Shown here piece after piece: positions 12,071 through 24,432 of a stretch of DNA of 64,000 nucleotides. Numbering within the stretch: position 1 is the first letter of the stretch; the number at the start of each line of letters is the position of its first letter. A program made the position numbers and the translations under genes. The notes under the pieces were generated by a model that did not search any database, was not told where the DNA came from, and was given only the letters and a program-made list of their open reading frames with translations. The DNA is from Aspidapion aeneum. Taxonomy: Eukaryota; Arthropoda; Insecta; Coleoptera; Brentidae. The stretch spans positions 49,904,786 to 49,968,785 of the forward strand of contig OY755046.1 of assembly GCA_963576565.1 (NCBI GenBank), given 5' to 3'.

Positions 12071-13238
12071 GCAAGGCATTCTTGTTAAGATAATTTCCTT
12101 GGAAAGTTGTAAAAAATTTAACCTCAAAAATGTTTTCGGTTTAAGTCAATTTTTCGACTGATTTGTTAGCTCAAAAATATCAGTGTAGTTATAAAACTAT
12201 ATGTATTGCACTGACGTTTTGTTTTTAGGTTAGGTAAAGATTGAGGTTAAGTCTTAGTAATGACATTCGATCAGTGTCGCCCCCTATGTTCCTATATGCA
12301 AAATATAAAAGACAGTCCTCGTATAACTGAAATCGTCCTTTGAAAAACCCTCTTGCTTCAGTTTACAGTACAGTGAGGTGATACCTAAGGCATTTTTTTT
12401 AAAAACCTACCCATTTCTCAGATCCCCATCCGTCCACATCAATATAGGATACGCCGCTGCCCGAATGCCACTGCTTAAAACCCAAACCGCACATAAGGAA
12501 ATCCTAAATTATTCATTTTCTTCTCCACAAGCCGGAAAACTTGACGTAAAAGATAAACACACAACATGGAAACTCAACCATTTGGAAAATTATTATATAT
12601 TTAAATAGGTGGGTATACAAAAGAAAATTTTCAACCGCCATAATACATATTTAAACAAAACGAAACGTGCACGGAATCCTCGGTTTGTTTTTTGTAAAAA
12701 AAATTAATTGATACTAAAATATTTATTTATTTTCCAGTAAGACAAACATTCAATAAAGCCAGAGAAGAAAGCAGAACAAGTGGGACAGGGGACAAGAGTA
12801 ATTAGGTAGAAGGGTCTTGGCCTGTGTGTCGCTTACCTAAAGAAGTACGGTTCTGATATTACTATGTAATTAAAGCGTCCTACACTGTAGCCTCTATAGC
12901 TCATTCAAGGTCAACAAAAAAATACAGGCCACGACCCCGAAAAAATCAGCTGTTGTTGGGGGCTGAATTTCACATTGGGTCTTATGGGCGGATAGAGGTT
13001 TATTTGTGATATTTTCAAAATGGGACTACAGATTTTCGCAAAATTTCAGTGAAATATTCCCAGACACTATACCGATATTCCACCAAACTTTTGTAAGGAT
13101 GAAAGATAGTTAAAAGGTTAAAATCTTCAAGATTTAACATTCCTTATTTTGAATTCAAATTGCCCGCCATGCACCGCACGCCAACTGTTATATTTGACAC
13201 GGATATGACTTTGTCCTTGTTGGTCCTAGCATTTATTT
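12071..13238. other. Gene-free stretch
   Basis: No gene or transposon domain is recognised. A short open frame at 12378-12608 carries a VHINIGYAAARMPL-like segment but has no supporting context, and it is not called. Confidence 0.35.
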
Positions 13239-14666
13239 CGCAGCCCACGAGAAAGACCGGCCCGGGCGCGGAAATATCACGTGACCGTAGGAGGCTCACA
13301 AAAAAACGCCTCACGGCCCCCTGTCATTATAAAACATGTGTGTGTTCAGTTTTGGTATGTTTGTTTACGTCGATTTTTTTTTAATTCGGACACGAGTTTT
13401 ATGTGAATTTTATCAAAGTTATTAAAATAACGCATCCCACGAAAAAGACTGCAGTGGGCTGGGTTAAAATAATTAATAGCTAATGAGTAAATTATAAAGA
13501 AAATACCTATAAGATAAAAAATGCCGCGAACGTGTAATTAGTGTTGTTCCTTGTCGGTCCAACTATAAAACTGAAACCTAATATGTTGCAAACGGGAAAG
13601 AAGTGGTAAAAGATAACAATTTGGACAAGATTGATCAAGTAATAGACATCCTTAGTGACATTTTCGATAGTGAGAGTCAAAAATGTATTCAGTTGTCATT
13701 TCTTATTGAACAATTAGGTCTCTTGAAAAGGTAACCTGAGAATCGAAGATATGGTGGATACACTTTAATGTTGGCTTCATCTTTGTTTATCCAGTCATCC
13801 AGTGCATACACGGCAATTTACAATTCTAAGGTAATATGTCTTCCGCACCCTCGCAATATTAAAAAACTGATTTGTGTAATATTGTTAACAGATAGTTATC
13901 TCTCTGGTAGTGTGAAATATTTAAAAAGTATAATACAGCTTTTAAAAGAACATGAGCTGGTAGTTAACTTACACTTTAATGAAATATCTATTAAACTTTG
14001 AGCTGGGTAATTTTTCAAAAAATTATTGACGACCACTACATTCAGTTCATTGAATGTGAAAACCATCTCACTTATTCACAAAATCACTTGTTTCTTTGAA
14101 ATAAATTATTGTGAAATATTTTATATTGAAAAATTTTTTTCAGATAACTCTAGCGAGTGTTTTTGTGGAGAAAAACTATTGTCAAGCTTGAAAAAATTAG
14201 TTTAAGGCCATGTAAAGTTTTTTTAAATAATTTTATTAAAAAGCACAATGATTTAGTGTCTGGTAATAAATCTTTGAATAAGAACTCAGACAAAGATGAT
14301 GACACTCAAAGAAAAATTAAAAAACTAAAAGCTTAGGTTTGTATGTCCAATTTTGAAAGACTTGTGTATATTTGAAGTTACTAACGATATTATGCACCTA
14401 ATATATGTACCTGAAGATATTAGAGTGCAAATTTTGTATAATTTTTTATTTTATAGATTCAGTTCTTTTATCCGTAATAAACACATATATCAGCAAAATA
14501 TTTTTTTCAATTTTTGCGTATAAAAGAACAAAAATTTTAATTTATTTAAATTGTGTAAAAACATATAATATATTAAGCAATACAATAAGAATCCTGGGAC
14601 TCCTAAGATCACGTGACCGCCGACCTGCTTATAACGCGCCATGGCCGGTCTTTATCGTTGGCTGCG
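13239..14666 (+). mobile_element. Internally deleted P-element-like (THAP) transposon
   Basis: The 1428-bp element is bounded by inverted repeats starting CGCAGCC(C/A)ACGA and continuing AAAGACCGGCC. It is flanked on both sides by CATTTATTT (13230-13238 and 14667-14675), a direct duplication of 8-9 bp as expected for P elements. Inside, ATG at 13521 starts MPRTC and a shifted frame continues VPCRSNYK, the start of a THAP zinc finger. At about 13755-14000 a frame reads SSLFIQSSSAYTAIYNSK and LPHPRNIKKL, the P-transposase block next to THAP. The RNase-H-like core is missing and stops interrupt the rest, so it is non-autonomous. Confidence 0.8.
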
Positions 14667-15206
14667 CATTTATTTATATGCTTGTTCACCACGACTGAGG
14701 GTGGTGGCTTGTTTTGTAAAACTTGTCCGATTTTTTAATGATTTTTTACAATTACAATTTTATTAAAAAATTTTTGATGTTGTAATTTTTGTAAACACAT
14801 CTAAATAAGTTTAAAAAGTTGCTGAATATAAACAAATAGGTGTAGGTGGGACGATTACTTTCCACGCAGAAACGAGCACAGTCGCTTTTGCTTTAAATTT
14901 AATTTTTGTGTGAGCTAATGAAACAGTTCTTAAAAATTAAGGATTACTATACATTAAAAAAAAATTGTTTTACTAGAATATAGTAAAAACAATCTCAAAA
15001 CCGGCATTATTAAAAAAAATCAAATATTCATTAACCGTCATTCCAACTTTAATATTTTAAACACAATCAGCTGTGGCGTGGCGTGTCCATCAAAACGAAA
15101 TTCAGCTTCCGCTGTGACGTCACCAAAGTTGTGGATATAGCCTGATAGCTGATGACTCATTTTAAGCAACCAGAGAAGAGCGGATTTTGTATTTATTTGG
15201 TCAATT
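14667..15206. other. Gene-free stretch
   Basis: No gene, repeat or regulatory site could be recognised beyond AT-rich sequence. Confidence 0.35.
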
Positions 15207-15925
15207 AAGCTGAGCGCACACTAGGTCGGTGGGGCAGAGGAAGGAGGCGAAGAAGGTCCATTGCAAACGCGGCGCACCGCGTACTTGCACCGAGTTTCGT
15301 GTTTCCTCCTATATTCGAGTATTGTGGCTCGTTGTTTGTAGTCCAGTTGTGTACACGATTAGCTGAGCAGTGAGTAGTGACTATGTATAATTCGAGTGAT
15401 TCTGTCGAAGAAATGTTGTTTTTGACCACAGTGGTAGAGGAGGTATCCCTGCACAAGCAAAATAAGGTTTCCTCGGAAAATTCTTCCATTTTCGCAGTAA
15501 CCTGATGGATAAAATATGTAGGACGCAGATCTAAATGATTTTACACGTTAATATTAAAAGAGTTTTATAGCAAACTGGTGAAATTCCAATGGAAGACGGT
15601 GCGCAACTTACTAATACAATGTAGTAAACAGTACTACACAATTCACACTTTTTGTACGAAATATTTCCGAAAACAATCGGAAATCGACGAATTCCAGAAA
15701 TTCCACTCCGCTGTGGCGTCCACAAGGTCGGTAAAGTATCGCGGCGTAGCGCGCCGCCGTTCTAGACAAGTCCCAGGAGTTGCTGAGAGCCGCTCCGCTC
15801 TGCTGCGATCCGCTCCGCTCCCCTAATGGATGCGTCTCTATTTAATCTTATGCATTTTTCTTTGGAGCCGCGTCGCGCCGCTCCGCGCCGCTCCGCTCTA
15901 CCGACCTAGTGGACGCTCAGCTTTA
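15207..15925. mobile_element. TIR element with TTAA-like borders
   Basis: AGCTGAGCGCACACTAGGTC at the left faces GACCTAGTGGACGCTCAGCT at the right, about 25 bp with two mismatches. TTAA abuts both sides (TTAAGCTGAG and CTCAGCTTTAA). The right third is GC-rich with repeated CCGCTCCGCTC words. Short open frames inside have no known domain. The TTAA borders suggest a piggyBac- or Kolobok-type MITE, but this is inference. Confidence 0.6.
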
Positions 15926-17754
15926 ATCGGAAAGTAATCCTAACCTAGGGTCAACACGCACCACCTGACTTTTTTGAGGATGTGTCTTAAACCGCAAAGC
16001 AATAACAGAGGTTGCAATGGATTGCATAGCAATATCTGAACTGCTATTCTTTATCCGAACGACACACAAGCCAAGCCTTCTTCTATGATTTTGTCCGGTT
16101 TAATTTAATTCTGTTTTTTCTTGTATGACTTTTCGCTCAAATCATGTTTTGATGAATGACGTTTTTGATAATGTACGGTTATTAATCATTCCTTTTTTGA
16201 AAATTTCCGAAATTTGTTATATACAGCATCGCTAAATTCTATAGAATTTATTATTATATTAGAAATTATTACTGTATGTAAGAGGAACTGCATATGCATA
16301 AAATATGTAGTATGTAACAAAAAAAAGTTTACACGTGGTTACGCCCATTGTTTCAGGATAGCCAATACCTGTCCTCTGAGGCGCCCCGGTAAAGTAAAGA
16401 GGAAATTTATGACCATAGCGCGGCGATCTTTTTTTCGGCAGTTCGTAAAGAAAATCGATCAAGGGTAGCTATACATAAAATATCGAAAATTTAGACGATA
16501 ACTGGGTAACGTTTAATAATTTTTTTAAGCTTGTTCTTTTTATAATATTTAATGCCGTTTATGGTTTCTCAGCAAAACAAATAATAGAGGGGTCTGTTTT
16601 AAAATCAAATTCTCTCATATTGGTTTAAGAACTACCTAAAAAATTAAATTCTCAAAAATAACCCCGCTCTGTGCTAAAAAGTATCCAAGCCTGTTATAAA
16701 ATTGAGTTTAGATATTACTTAGCATTTCAGGTGTCACTGATTGTAGGGTGGTAATTATTTTTGACCGAAGTTCAACCTGAACGCTAAATGTAATGGCTTA
16801 AGCTAGAATTTGCGTAAAAAACAAATACCCACTTCTAACCTGTTTCGCTGCTCATGACAGAATTATTAAAAACTTCGGGATGACGAGAGGTCACGATGTA
16901 TTTCCCTACTTTTCTACTATTAGCCCGAATACGGTTCGAAAACAGCGAAAAATATATTTTTTTCTCTTTGACTTTTCTATTTTCCATTAAACGCAATTTT
17001 TTTTTTGTCCTTTATGGCGATGGATAGATATTCTAAGATTTGGTGAAGCATTTAGATTACTCCTTGTATATTAATTTATTTTATTTATTTATATTATAGA
17101 AATAGGTAAGATAGGGAAAGACGCAATAAAAATAAAGCAACTGACCAAAACTCCCTAGTGTGACCGCACATATTTACGAAACTTTTGTAAATGGAAAAAC
17201 TCTCCACATCCAGTGTAAATTGTTAAAGTTGCTAGAGTTGTTTGGGGTTATATGCTAGTGGAGTAAAGCTGCAGACGCGTTTTTAGTTGTCTTTTGTTGG
17301 ATTAAAGTTGTTGATTTCTGAATTACTATTTTTAGTGCTTTATTTAACTGGTTGACAGGACTTTGCACAGAAAATCATATACAGTAGTTTGCGACTTTAT
17401 TTTTAGGGCTTGGTAATTATTAAATTACAACCAAAAAGTACTGGACACGACCCTAAAAAATTAGGTACTATCACAGATTACTAACCACGGTACTATCGTA
17501 AGCCTTGATTGATTACTTTTGTGATTATATTATAATGTAAATCAAAGTGAAGAAACTGATGACAAGCATTTGACAAAGTGTGGCATAAAGGCCTTAATAA
17601 ACTTAACTTAAATATTTTCTGCCAAAACAATATTTTAATATTTTGGGATCATATGTATCTAATAGTCATTTCAGGGTAAAACAGGAAAATTCATTCTCAA
17701 ATTTAAGAGAAATTCAAGCAAGCGGGGTAGCGAACTATCGCGAACTATATATAT
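15926..17754. other. Gene-free stretch
   Basis: Apart from the inverted copy (about 16795-16985) of the 8160-8330 repeat, nothing was recognised. The short open frames around 16214-16468 lack recognisable motifs. Confidence 0.35.
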
Positions 17755-18265
17755 CACCAAAGTTCACAGTTTGACCACAAATTGGCAAATAAAATAAAAT
17801 TAAACCAAATCAATTCATGTTAATTCTACAAACAAAAATGTAAATCACATACAAATAACAAATAACAATATTCCTGTATCATATTCAAATCAGTCAAAAT
17901 ATCTCGGTATGACACTTGATGCAAAATTGGGCTGAAAAGTACATGCACATAATATATTACTGTTTTCTAGACAAATCCTGAAACTAGAATGGACATATGG
18001 TATTTAACTACGGGGTTTTACTAAATAGAGTAACATTCTAGTTTTACAGAGATTTTAAAATAAAGTACTAAGAAACAATGTGACTGCGCTTTGGTACGTT
18101 CGAAACAGTGACCTTCATCGGAACTGTAGCATAGACTATAAAAAAGTACACAAAAAGTAGCAAAGAAAGACACATCGACATGTGAATGTGGAAGCAATTG
18201 AGCTTCTAGACAATAATATGCTAGTTCGAAGACTAAACAGAGTAAAGCCGTTTAAGCTAGTGAAA
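17755..18265 (+). pseudogene. Jockey-type LINE, RT C-terminal remnant
   Basis: A plus-strand frame with several stops reads SKYLGMTLDAKLG, followed by NKVLRNNVTALWYVRNSDLH and a final RRLNRVKPFKL. This series (YLG-LDxxL, then VLR...A.WYVRNxDLH, then a C-terminal RL-rich part) is characteristic of jockey-clade LINE reverse transcriptases after the palm. Only the last third of ORF2 remains, and it is broken. Confidence 0.72.
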
Positions 18266-18994
18266 TAAATTAATTATATAAAACAAAACAATGCGGAGAG
18301 ACCTGTTGAGGGAACCCTAAGTTTAAATATAACTTTTCTAGTAAAACAAAATTGGTTCATGGTTGCGCCCATGATATTTAGAACACATCCTGACAATCTG
18401 CAGGCACAGTGATCTAAGCTAATCTACGACCAGTTTCTGCACAAGGTGTCTTGTGAAGTTTAACACTGAGTTTCTAATTAAAAATCCTCGTTAGTAAATT
18501 TATTGTTGCATCTCGTTGACAGATGTTCACAAATTAATTCAGTGGTAATTTAGTGGAAAAATAAGCAACGCCGATTACGCAAAATACGCAAATACCAGTG
18601 GCGCAACCAGGTATGTCTTGGGGGGGCCAAGACCTTATCATATCGTATTTCATGCTATTTTTGGTTTTTACGAATATTCATGAAATATGTGGAAAATACC
18701 GACAAAAAATCTTAACCTTGGGGGAGGGGAGGGGGGTCGATTTTGCGCCCATGCACATTCATCATTAATTACTTTGTAACCGATATTGTTGCTCATATAC
18801 AGGCAATTTTGTAATCAGCAGATCTTCTTTCATGCATTTGTCTGCTTTTGAAAACTCATCCGCATTGCGAAAAACGTGTAAGTAAATACCACCGACCGAC
18901 CAAACTGCTTTGAACTTTTTTAAGCAGCAATGGTGACAATACTGTAGCCAGATTTTTATATTTAAAAGCTTTTTACACAGGGCAGGTTATTTCA
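18266..18994. other. Gene-free stretch with possible hAT MITE
   Basis: CAGTGGCGCAACC at about 18598 resembles a hAT-type end and may pair imperfectly with TTGCGCCCATG near 18745, enclosing G-rich runs. No matching target duplication was found, so this is only a possible MITE. Confidence 0.35.
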
Positions 18995-20790
18995 CAATCG
19001 TTGTGCCAAACCTATAAAGGTCGTAGATTCTATCTATCTATCTATTTAGCTTTCGTCGATCCATCTTTCAACATAGGCCTCCCCCAATATCTTCCACTCT
19101 TCTGTGTCTGTCGCCGTGTTCATCCATCTAGTTCCCGCATGTCTCTTCAAATCGTCCTCTCATCTAATTTGGGGTCTTCTCTTACTTCTTTTATTCTCCC
19201 AAAATCTCCAGTTTACAATAAATTTGTTTCATCGATCGTCTTTCTGTCTGATATTATAACCGGCAAATTTCAAATTTTTATTTTGCTACTTTTCCTCTGA
19301 CATCCCTTACATTTGTTTTATTTCTTAACCATTCACTCCTTTTTCTATCTGTTAGCTTTACATGTAACATTTGTCTTTCCATTAATCTTTGGGCTTTTGT
19401 TACCTTATCCATGTTTGATTTTGTACTTTTGTAGGTACTAAGGATATCTTTTATTTTTTGATATGTACCTTAATTTACCGAATACGCCCATGCTAATCTT
19501 ATTCTTCTCTTGATTTCAGCTTCTTATTGGTTGTATTTTTTTAGTTTAATAATTTGTCCCAGGTATATATATTCCTCTACAACTTTTATTTTTTCTTGGT
19601 TAATTATGACTTTAGTTTAAGTTCTCCCAGCATTTTTATCAGTTTTTCTTTATTGTCTGTTATTAAGGCGATATCATCAGCATATCTTAGGTGATTTAAG
19701 TATTGTCCGCTCACTTTGATGCCTATTTCTTCCCAATCTAAATTTTTAAAAACATCTTTTATGGCATGATTAAATAGTTTAGGGGATATTATGTCATCCT
19801 GGCGGACCCTGGCTCTTCTTATGCGTATTCGCTTGGTTCCTTCGTGGATTTTGATTAATGTTGTTGCTTGGTTATATAGTGCGGACCTAAATACCCCGCC
19901 TCTCCCTCCTAACTTTTGAACAGAAAGAGATATTGATTTCTGGTAAAAAGTCTTTTTAATGGGATCTTTTTTGAGGATATTTGAGTGTCAGTCATGTCTA
20001 AATAACCTATTGTCAAGAATTTATACCTCTTTCGAAAGGTATATTGGTTGTCTATACAGGATAATTTAACATTTTTAAATCGGTTAATTTTCATAGAAAA
20101 TATCGTATTTTTGTTTCGCGGTAGACTCTCTGAATTTTTATGCTTCTTACTTCTGAAAAAACCTAAAAATTAGTTAAAAATTTTAAATAGGAAAGCGTGA
20201 TGACTAATAACTATGCTAAAATAATTTAAAATAAACAAAAAAGTTTGGAAAAAATAGGTTCTGATCTTGTTTTGACATAACTTAGAAGCATAAAAATTCA
20301 GTTTATCATAAAATAAATCAATTTCAATTATTGTATTGGCTCGATAAAAAAATGCCTTTTTTTAGTCGACCACGAAGGAAAATAAACTTATCTCCTAGGA
20401 AACTAAATCAATTTTAAAAATTTTTAATGGGTTGTATAGAGAATCAAAATACGAAAGAGGTATTACATGCACCCCCCTTCTGATTTAAAAATTTTGATAT
20501 GTAAAATTTTTGAAATAAGGTTAATTTGACATAACTGTCCTATATTGAGGATATTTGAGTCTTATTAAAAAGACTTTTTACCAGAAATCAATATCTCTTT
20601 ATGTTCAAAAGTAAGAAGGGGTCTGTTTAGGTCCGCACTGTATATTTGCTATTAAGACGGTGTATCTGTGATCTATTCGACTATTAATTGAAGAAGGATG
20701 AATCGTTCAATGGATGGATCGAAATTTTGTGAGCTAGTAAATCGGCTATGCCGTAACAACAGCAGTGTATAAAATCAATTTTATTCGTGG
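18995..20790 (-). pseudogene. LINE fragment (YADD reverse transcriptase), split by an insertion
   Basis: On the minus strand a broken frame near 19640-19850 reads ISPKLFNHAIKDVFKNLDWE and LNHLRYADDIALIT, which contains the catalytic YADD. The 3' flank of the same LINE resumes at 20640-20790 beyond a 762-bp element. A second copy of the family lies at 33700-34720 and matches across the gap. The motif style (ISPKLF, LDWEE, LRYADDI) is RTE/BovB-like. There is no intact frame. Confidence 0.78.
19878..20639. mobile_element. 762-bp TIR element inserted in the LINE
   Basis: AGTGCGGACCTAAA opens the left end and its inverse closes the right end. The arms match for about 110 bp, including GAGATATTGATTTCTGG and AAAAAGTCTTTTTAA. 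Flanking TATAT-like bases on both sides suggest a short AT target duplication. The LINE copy at about 34370 carries the uninterrupted site (CTATATATATTGACTATTAAG). The interior is AT-rich and non-coding. Confidence 0.75.
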
Positions 20791-21092
20791 GATATGGCAG
20801 CCTAATTTAACGTGATGTTTCGGCTCGACGGCGACGCGGCTTATGGAAGGCGGGGTATGACTCGAGGGGAATAAAAAGGAGAAGTAGTTTCTATTTATAT
20901 GTAAAAACCTGCTAAATTAGTTTTTCTCTTTCTTAGCAGAATATTTGTGGTCCCTATAGCTGTTACCCTATTGATATGTATTCATAAAGTAATGGTGCTA
21001 AATGAGAAGAATTATTTTAAGCTTTTCCGATATAATTCATGATTTTGCAGTTGTCGTTATTCTTTCTGAGTTGCGATATTTTCGGGACGATT

Positions 21093-21260
21093 TTGTTTTA
21101 AATCGAACCCTTAAACGAGGATACCGCCGTAGATCTCTTGTGTGTATAAAATAAATATAAAACAGTTTTATAAACTTTACAAACTTTAATTAATACAAAA
21201 TATAACTATGTTGTAATTTACAAATTGTTACAAGACCTATAAAACAAACACGACCCAAAA
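21093..21260 (-). repeat. Short interspersed repeat, copy 1 (BEL empty site)
   Basis: This segment starts TTGTTTTAAATCGAACCC and is nearly identical to the two halves flanking the BEL element (24341-24432 and 32323-32402). Across the BEL insertion point it reads continuously ACTTTACAAACTTTAATT, so it serves as an in-window empty-site control. The left edge is the same in both copies while the right edge differs, which fits a 3' end on the minus strand with variable 5' truncation (LINE- or SINE-like). The family is not recognised. Confidence 0.65.
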
Positions 21261-21572
21261 TATAAAAATAAAAAATAACTTACAAAATAAGTTTCTTTAC
21301 TGACAATAAATTTAGAGGTTTTAGTTTAAGTTCTACAAAACTTAGAATGTGTCTATCGACTTGTCTCTTTAAAGTTTGGGTCTTTATTAACCGTAGGTTG
21401 GACCTAAGTAGTCCATTATCCCTTCTTTAAAAAGCTTGGAGGAACCAAGTCAGTGACGTTGCTCATAATCCTAAAGTTTACTTTACACTCTAGCTAATGA
21501 GCTAAACAAGAAAACCTAGACAAAAACAACATTTTCTTATCTCACAGCATTTCCATAGCCTATCACTTTGTT

Positions 21573-21675
21573 CCGAACCGAACCGAACCAAACCGAACCA
21601 AACCGAACCGAACCGAACCAAACCGAACCGAACCGAACCGAACCGAACCGAACCGAACCGAACCGAACCGAACCG
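21573..21675. repeat. (CCGAA)n degenerate array
   Basis: There are about 20 pentanucleotide units with several AACCA variants. It is the same unit as the array at 10552-10764. The minus-strand open frame across it (RFGSV repeats) is not a gene. Confidence 0.95.
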
Positions 21676-22269
21676 TCTCTCTACTTGTTGTATCCCCACG
21701 CTTAACTATAACAACTCCCACTCTTCACTTTTCAGTAGTTTTTTACGTATGAACCACCTGCTGTGTAGGTAGGCAACAACCAACTCTTTACCAATGTGGA
21801 GGGACGCGGAACCACTTTCTTATCTGTGCAAAACCATGTTCTATGCTTTTCGTTTTTTCAAGCTGGTTTCACACAGTGGCACAGTCACATACCTGCCAAT
21901 ATAGCCTCAAACCCATAGAAATTATTGCAGTTGTTTGCCAGTCTCCAAGCGAATGTAATCCATAAATTGCCAACCACACAAATTTTTATGTGTTGCAGAC
22001 CATTATTTTTCGTTGATCAAGCAATCATAACGAACGAAACACTATCCTCATACGCAATCTCTAAAGTTCATTGTATTTCTTGTACTAAAGATTAAAGATG
22101 CCTAAACTAGGTGCAGATTTGATATCATTAGGAATATGTATGTATGTATGTAAAGTTTAGGTGCTGTATATGTAAGTGAACACTGGTACATTGATGTACG
22201 ATATTTGGGAATTCTAAGCAGTTCACGGTGACGCGTTCTTAGTGAGTGGACCATAATAGTTCCCCTAAC
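21676..22269. other. Gene-free stretch
   Basis: No gene is recognised. A short (GTAT)n run lies at about 22138-22152. Confidence 0.4.
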
Positions 22270-23450
22270 AAGTTAATTAAATAAAAATGCTGGTTCTTTA
22301 GTTTTTAATATTTTACAGACAGATCGTGCTAAGCAGAGTTCATGTCTCTCACCTATAGTTAGCCACTTAGATTGAATCAAGCTGGGTGTTATATGATCAT
22401 ATTTTCTGATATTAAAAGAGTATCTTAAACACGAATTCTGTAGCTTTTGGAGGCTATCCCTATCTTTTTTTAATAATGATGGCCAAATTATTGTAATACA
22501 ATAGCTAATGTTGGATAATATATTAAAGAATCTTTTAAACGTAATTTTACTTGTCGATTGATTGAATTTCCTTATACATATAGAGCAACTTTAATTTATA
22601 AAACGATTTTTTGATAATTGATGAAACATGAATTTCAAAGATTCCTGTCAAAGATCCTGTCCCAGATTCCTGCAACTATCCACAGGGCTTAAAGTAACGT
22701 TACCTTTTTTTACTGTAAATATATTTTTAAGATGTTGTTTTTTTGATCCAAATAACAACATTTTGGTTTTGCTGTCAATTAAATTAGTCAGTGGGCGTCA
22801 GAGATTTCAGAAATAATTTTAAGGTAATCGGTAACTCTTTCTACAGATTCCAAGGCATTTTGAAACTTAAATGGATAGTATAGTTGATAGTCGTCCGCAA
22901 ACTGGTGTGAAGCCACAGTAAACTAATTATTTCGTCTATGTGTGAAGCTAAGTTTTTTATAAATCTGATATGTATAGCAAAAAAAGTAAAGGACCTTATA
23001 TAGTGCCTTGGGCTACACCCCTAATAATAGTTACAGGTTGAGATTTGTCATCCCCGACACAGACAGACACAGAATTAGCTTTGAAATAGAAGGATTACTT
23101 AGACCAAAAAACTTAAGTTTAGCAAATAGGACATTATGGTCCAGGGTGTCAAAGGCCTTTGTATAGTCCAATAAAATAAAAGAAGTTTGGCAACCTTGAT
23201 CCTGATTCCGGATGATATCATCGATAACTATCTGCAGCGCCGTCGTAGTGCTATGGTTAGTAGAATAATATGTATTTTAATGATAAATTGGATTATATAT
23301 AATTTTTTCATATATTTTTTACATTATTGATAAAATACTGATCGGAATAAATTCTGAAATATTTTGAGGATTGTTGGTTTTAGGAACTGGAGTTACTCTA
23401 GCATTTTTCAATAAACATTGTACGATCTGTTACACATTATTTCCATGTTT
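22270..23450 (-). pseudogene. CR1/jockey-like LINE reverse transcriptase fragment
   Basis: Minus-strand translation near 23100-23200 reads FILLDYTKAFDTLDHN, the first catalytic palm motif. At 22990-23050 it reads RGVAQGTI, a stop, then GPLLF, the RT finger/palm motif that precedes the YADD region. Downstream of this (22280-22900) the frame is too decayed to follow. The LDYTKAFDTLDH and GVxQGT pairing is usual for CR1 and jockey clades. It is inactive. Confidence 0.72.
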
Positions 23451-24340
23451 ATTCCAATGTTGCTCATTCCTACCATAAGAGCTAGGGACACTCATTTTAA
23501 AGGCAAGCTTTATTGCTTTACAATAACTGACGTTAATAGGGACTTATGTAAATTAACTGATTTTTCCAGGTGATTCCCCTACTCTTATTTTTTGGGTTTG
23601 GCTTTAAACATCTGTTGCTGTCATGCCAACGTGTATCTAAAAAAGTGGTCTTTGACAGCCTAACAGAAAATGATCCGTCGCATTAAATGTTCAGCCTCTA
23701 TATATGTTGCCCCCAAACGTCTGTCTGTTTCATTGTTTTTTGTTTTTTTTTGCGAAAAAATAATTCAAAGGAGAATTTTTTGTATTTTGTTTGTCGGTTG
23801 TTAAAATGAAACGCGTTTTTGTATAATTGCCTCGAATACGGAAATTTTCTACCACATCAAAAAAAAAACATGATGTTTCTAAGGACATATAGCTAATTAG
23901 CCAAAAATTAAAAAAAAACAATAGACGATTTTTTTAATAATAATTCTACATAGCTTTTTAATTTTAATAAGAACGTTTTAAGTTACGTAATATGTACTAG
24001 CCGTTTTTCAGTTTAAAGATTATGAATGACAGAAATGACGTCCCATAAAATACATGGACATTGGGCTTCGGTGTTATACTTGAAGACTCACGTATATTGT
24101 AGACGCGATCCTCTCTTATAACGTTTAGGTTAAGAAATCTTCTGATGGAATTCAAAAGCTTTAGTATTTTCATCCAAAGTTTGTGATTTTGATAATAAAA
24201 ATCAGTAAATGTCAGGACATTTAAACAATTTTTTTAATTTGGCAAATAACCAGGCCAAATTTCCAAAATAAGAAATCTTCGACATGAGTTGATATATTTT
24301 ATCAAATTAAGAATTTTAAGTTCAAGAAATAGTCTTATGG
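23451..24340. other. Gene-free stretch
   Basis: AT-rich sequence with no recognised gene or repeat boundary. It ends in AATAGTCTTATGG, which is repeated at about 32412-32424 and is the target duplication of the repeat that begins at 24341. Confidence 0.4.
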
Positions 24341-24432
24341 TTGTTTTAAATCGAACCCTTAAACGAGGATACCGCCGTAGATCTCTTGTGTGTATAAAAT
24401 AAATATAAAACAGTTTTATAAACTTTACAAAC

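Noticed and set aside
13160..13384. 74-codon frame overlapping the left end of the P-like element
   Set aside because: Crosses the transposon boundary and target duplication, so it cannot be an old gene.
15205..15489. 94-codon minus-strand frame
   Set aside because: Starts inside and reads out through the TIR of a MITE; no domain.
21280..21460. Open minus-strand frames with LLRSNLRLIKTQTLKRQVDR
   Set aside because: Some protein-like look, but needs a frameshift, has no recognised family, and lies in the body of the 21093 repeat.
21502..21699. Minus-strand open frame with RFGSV repeats
   Set aside because: Same pentanucleotide array, degenerate copy.
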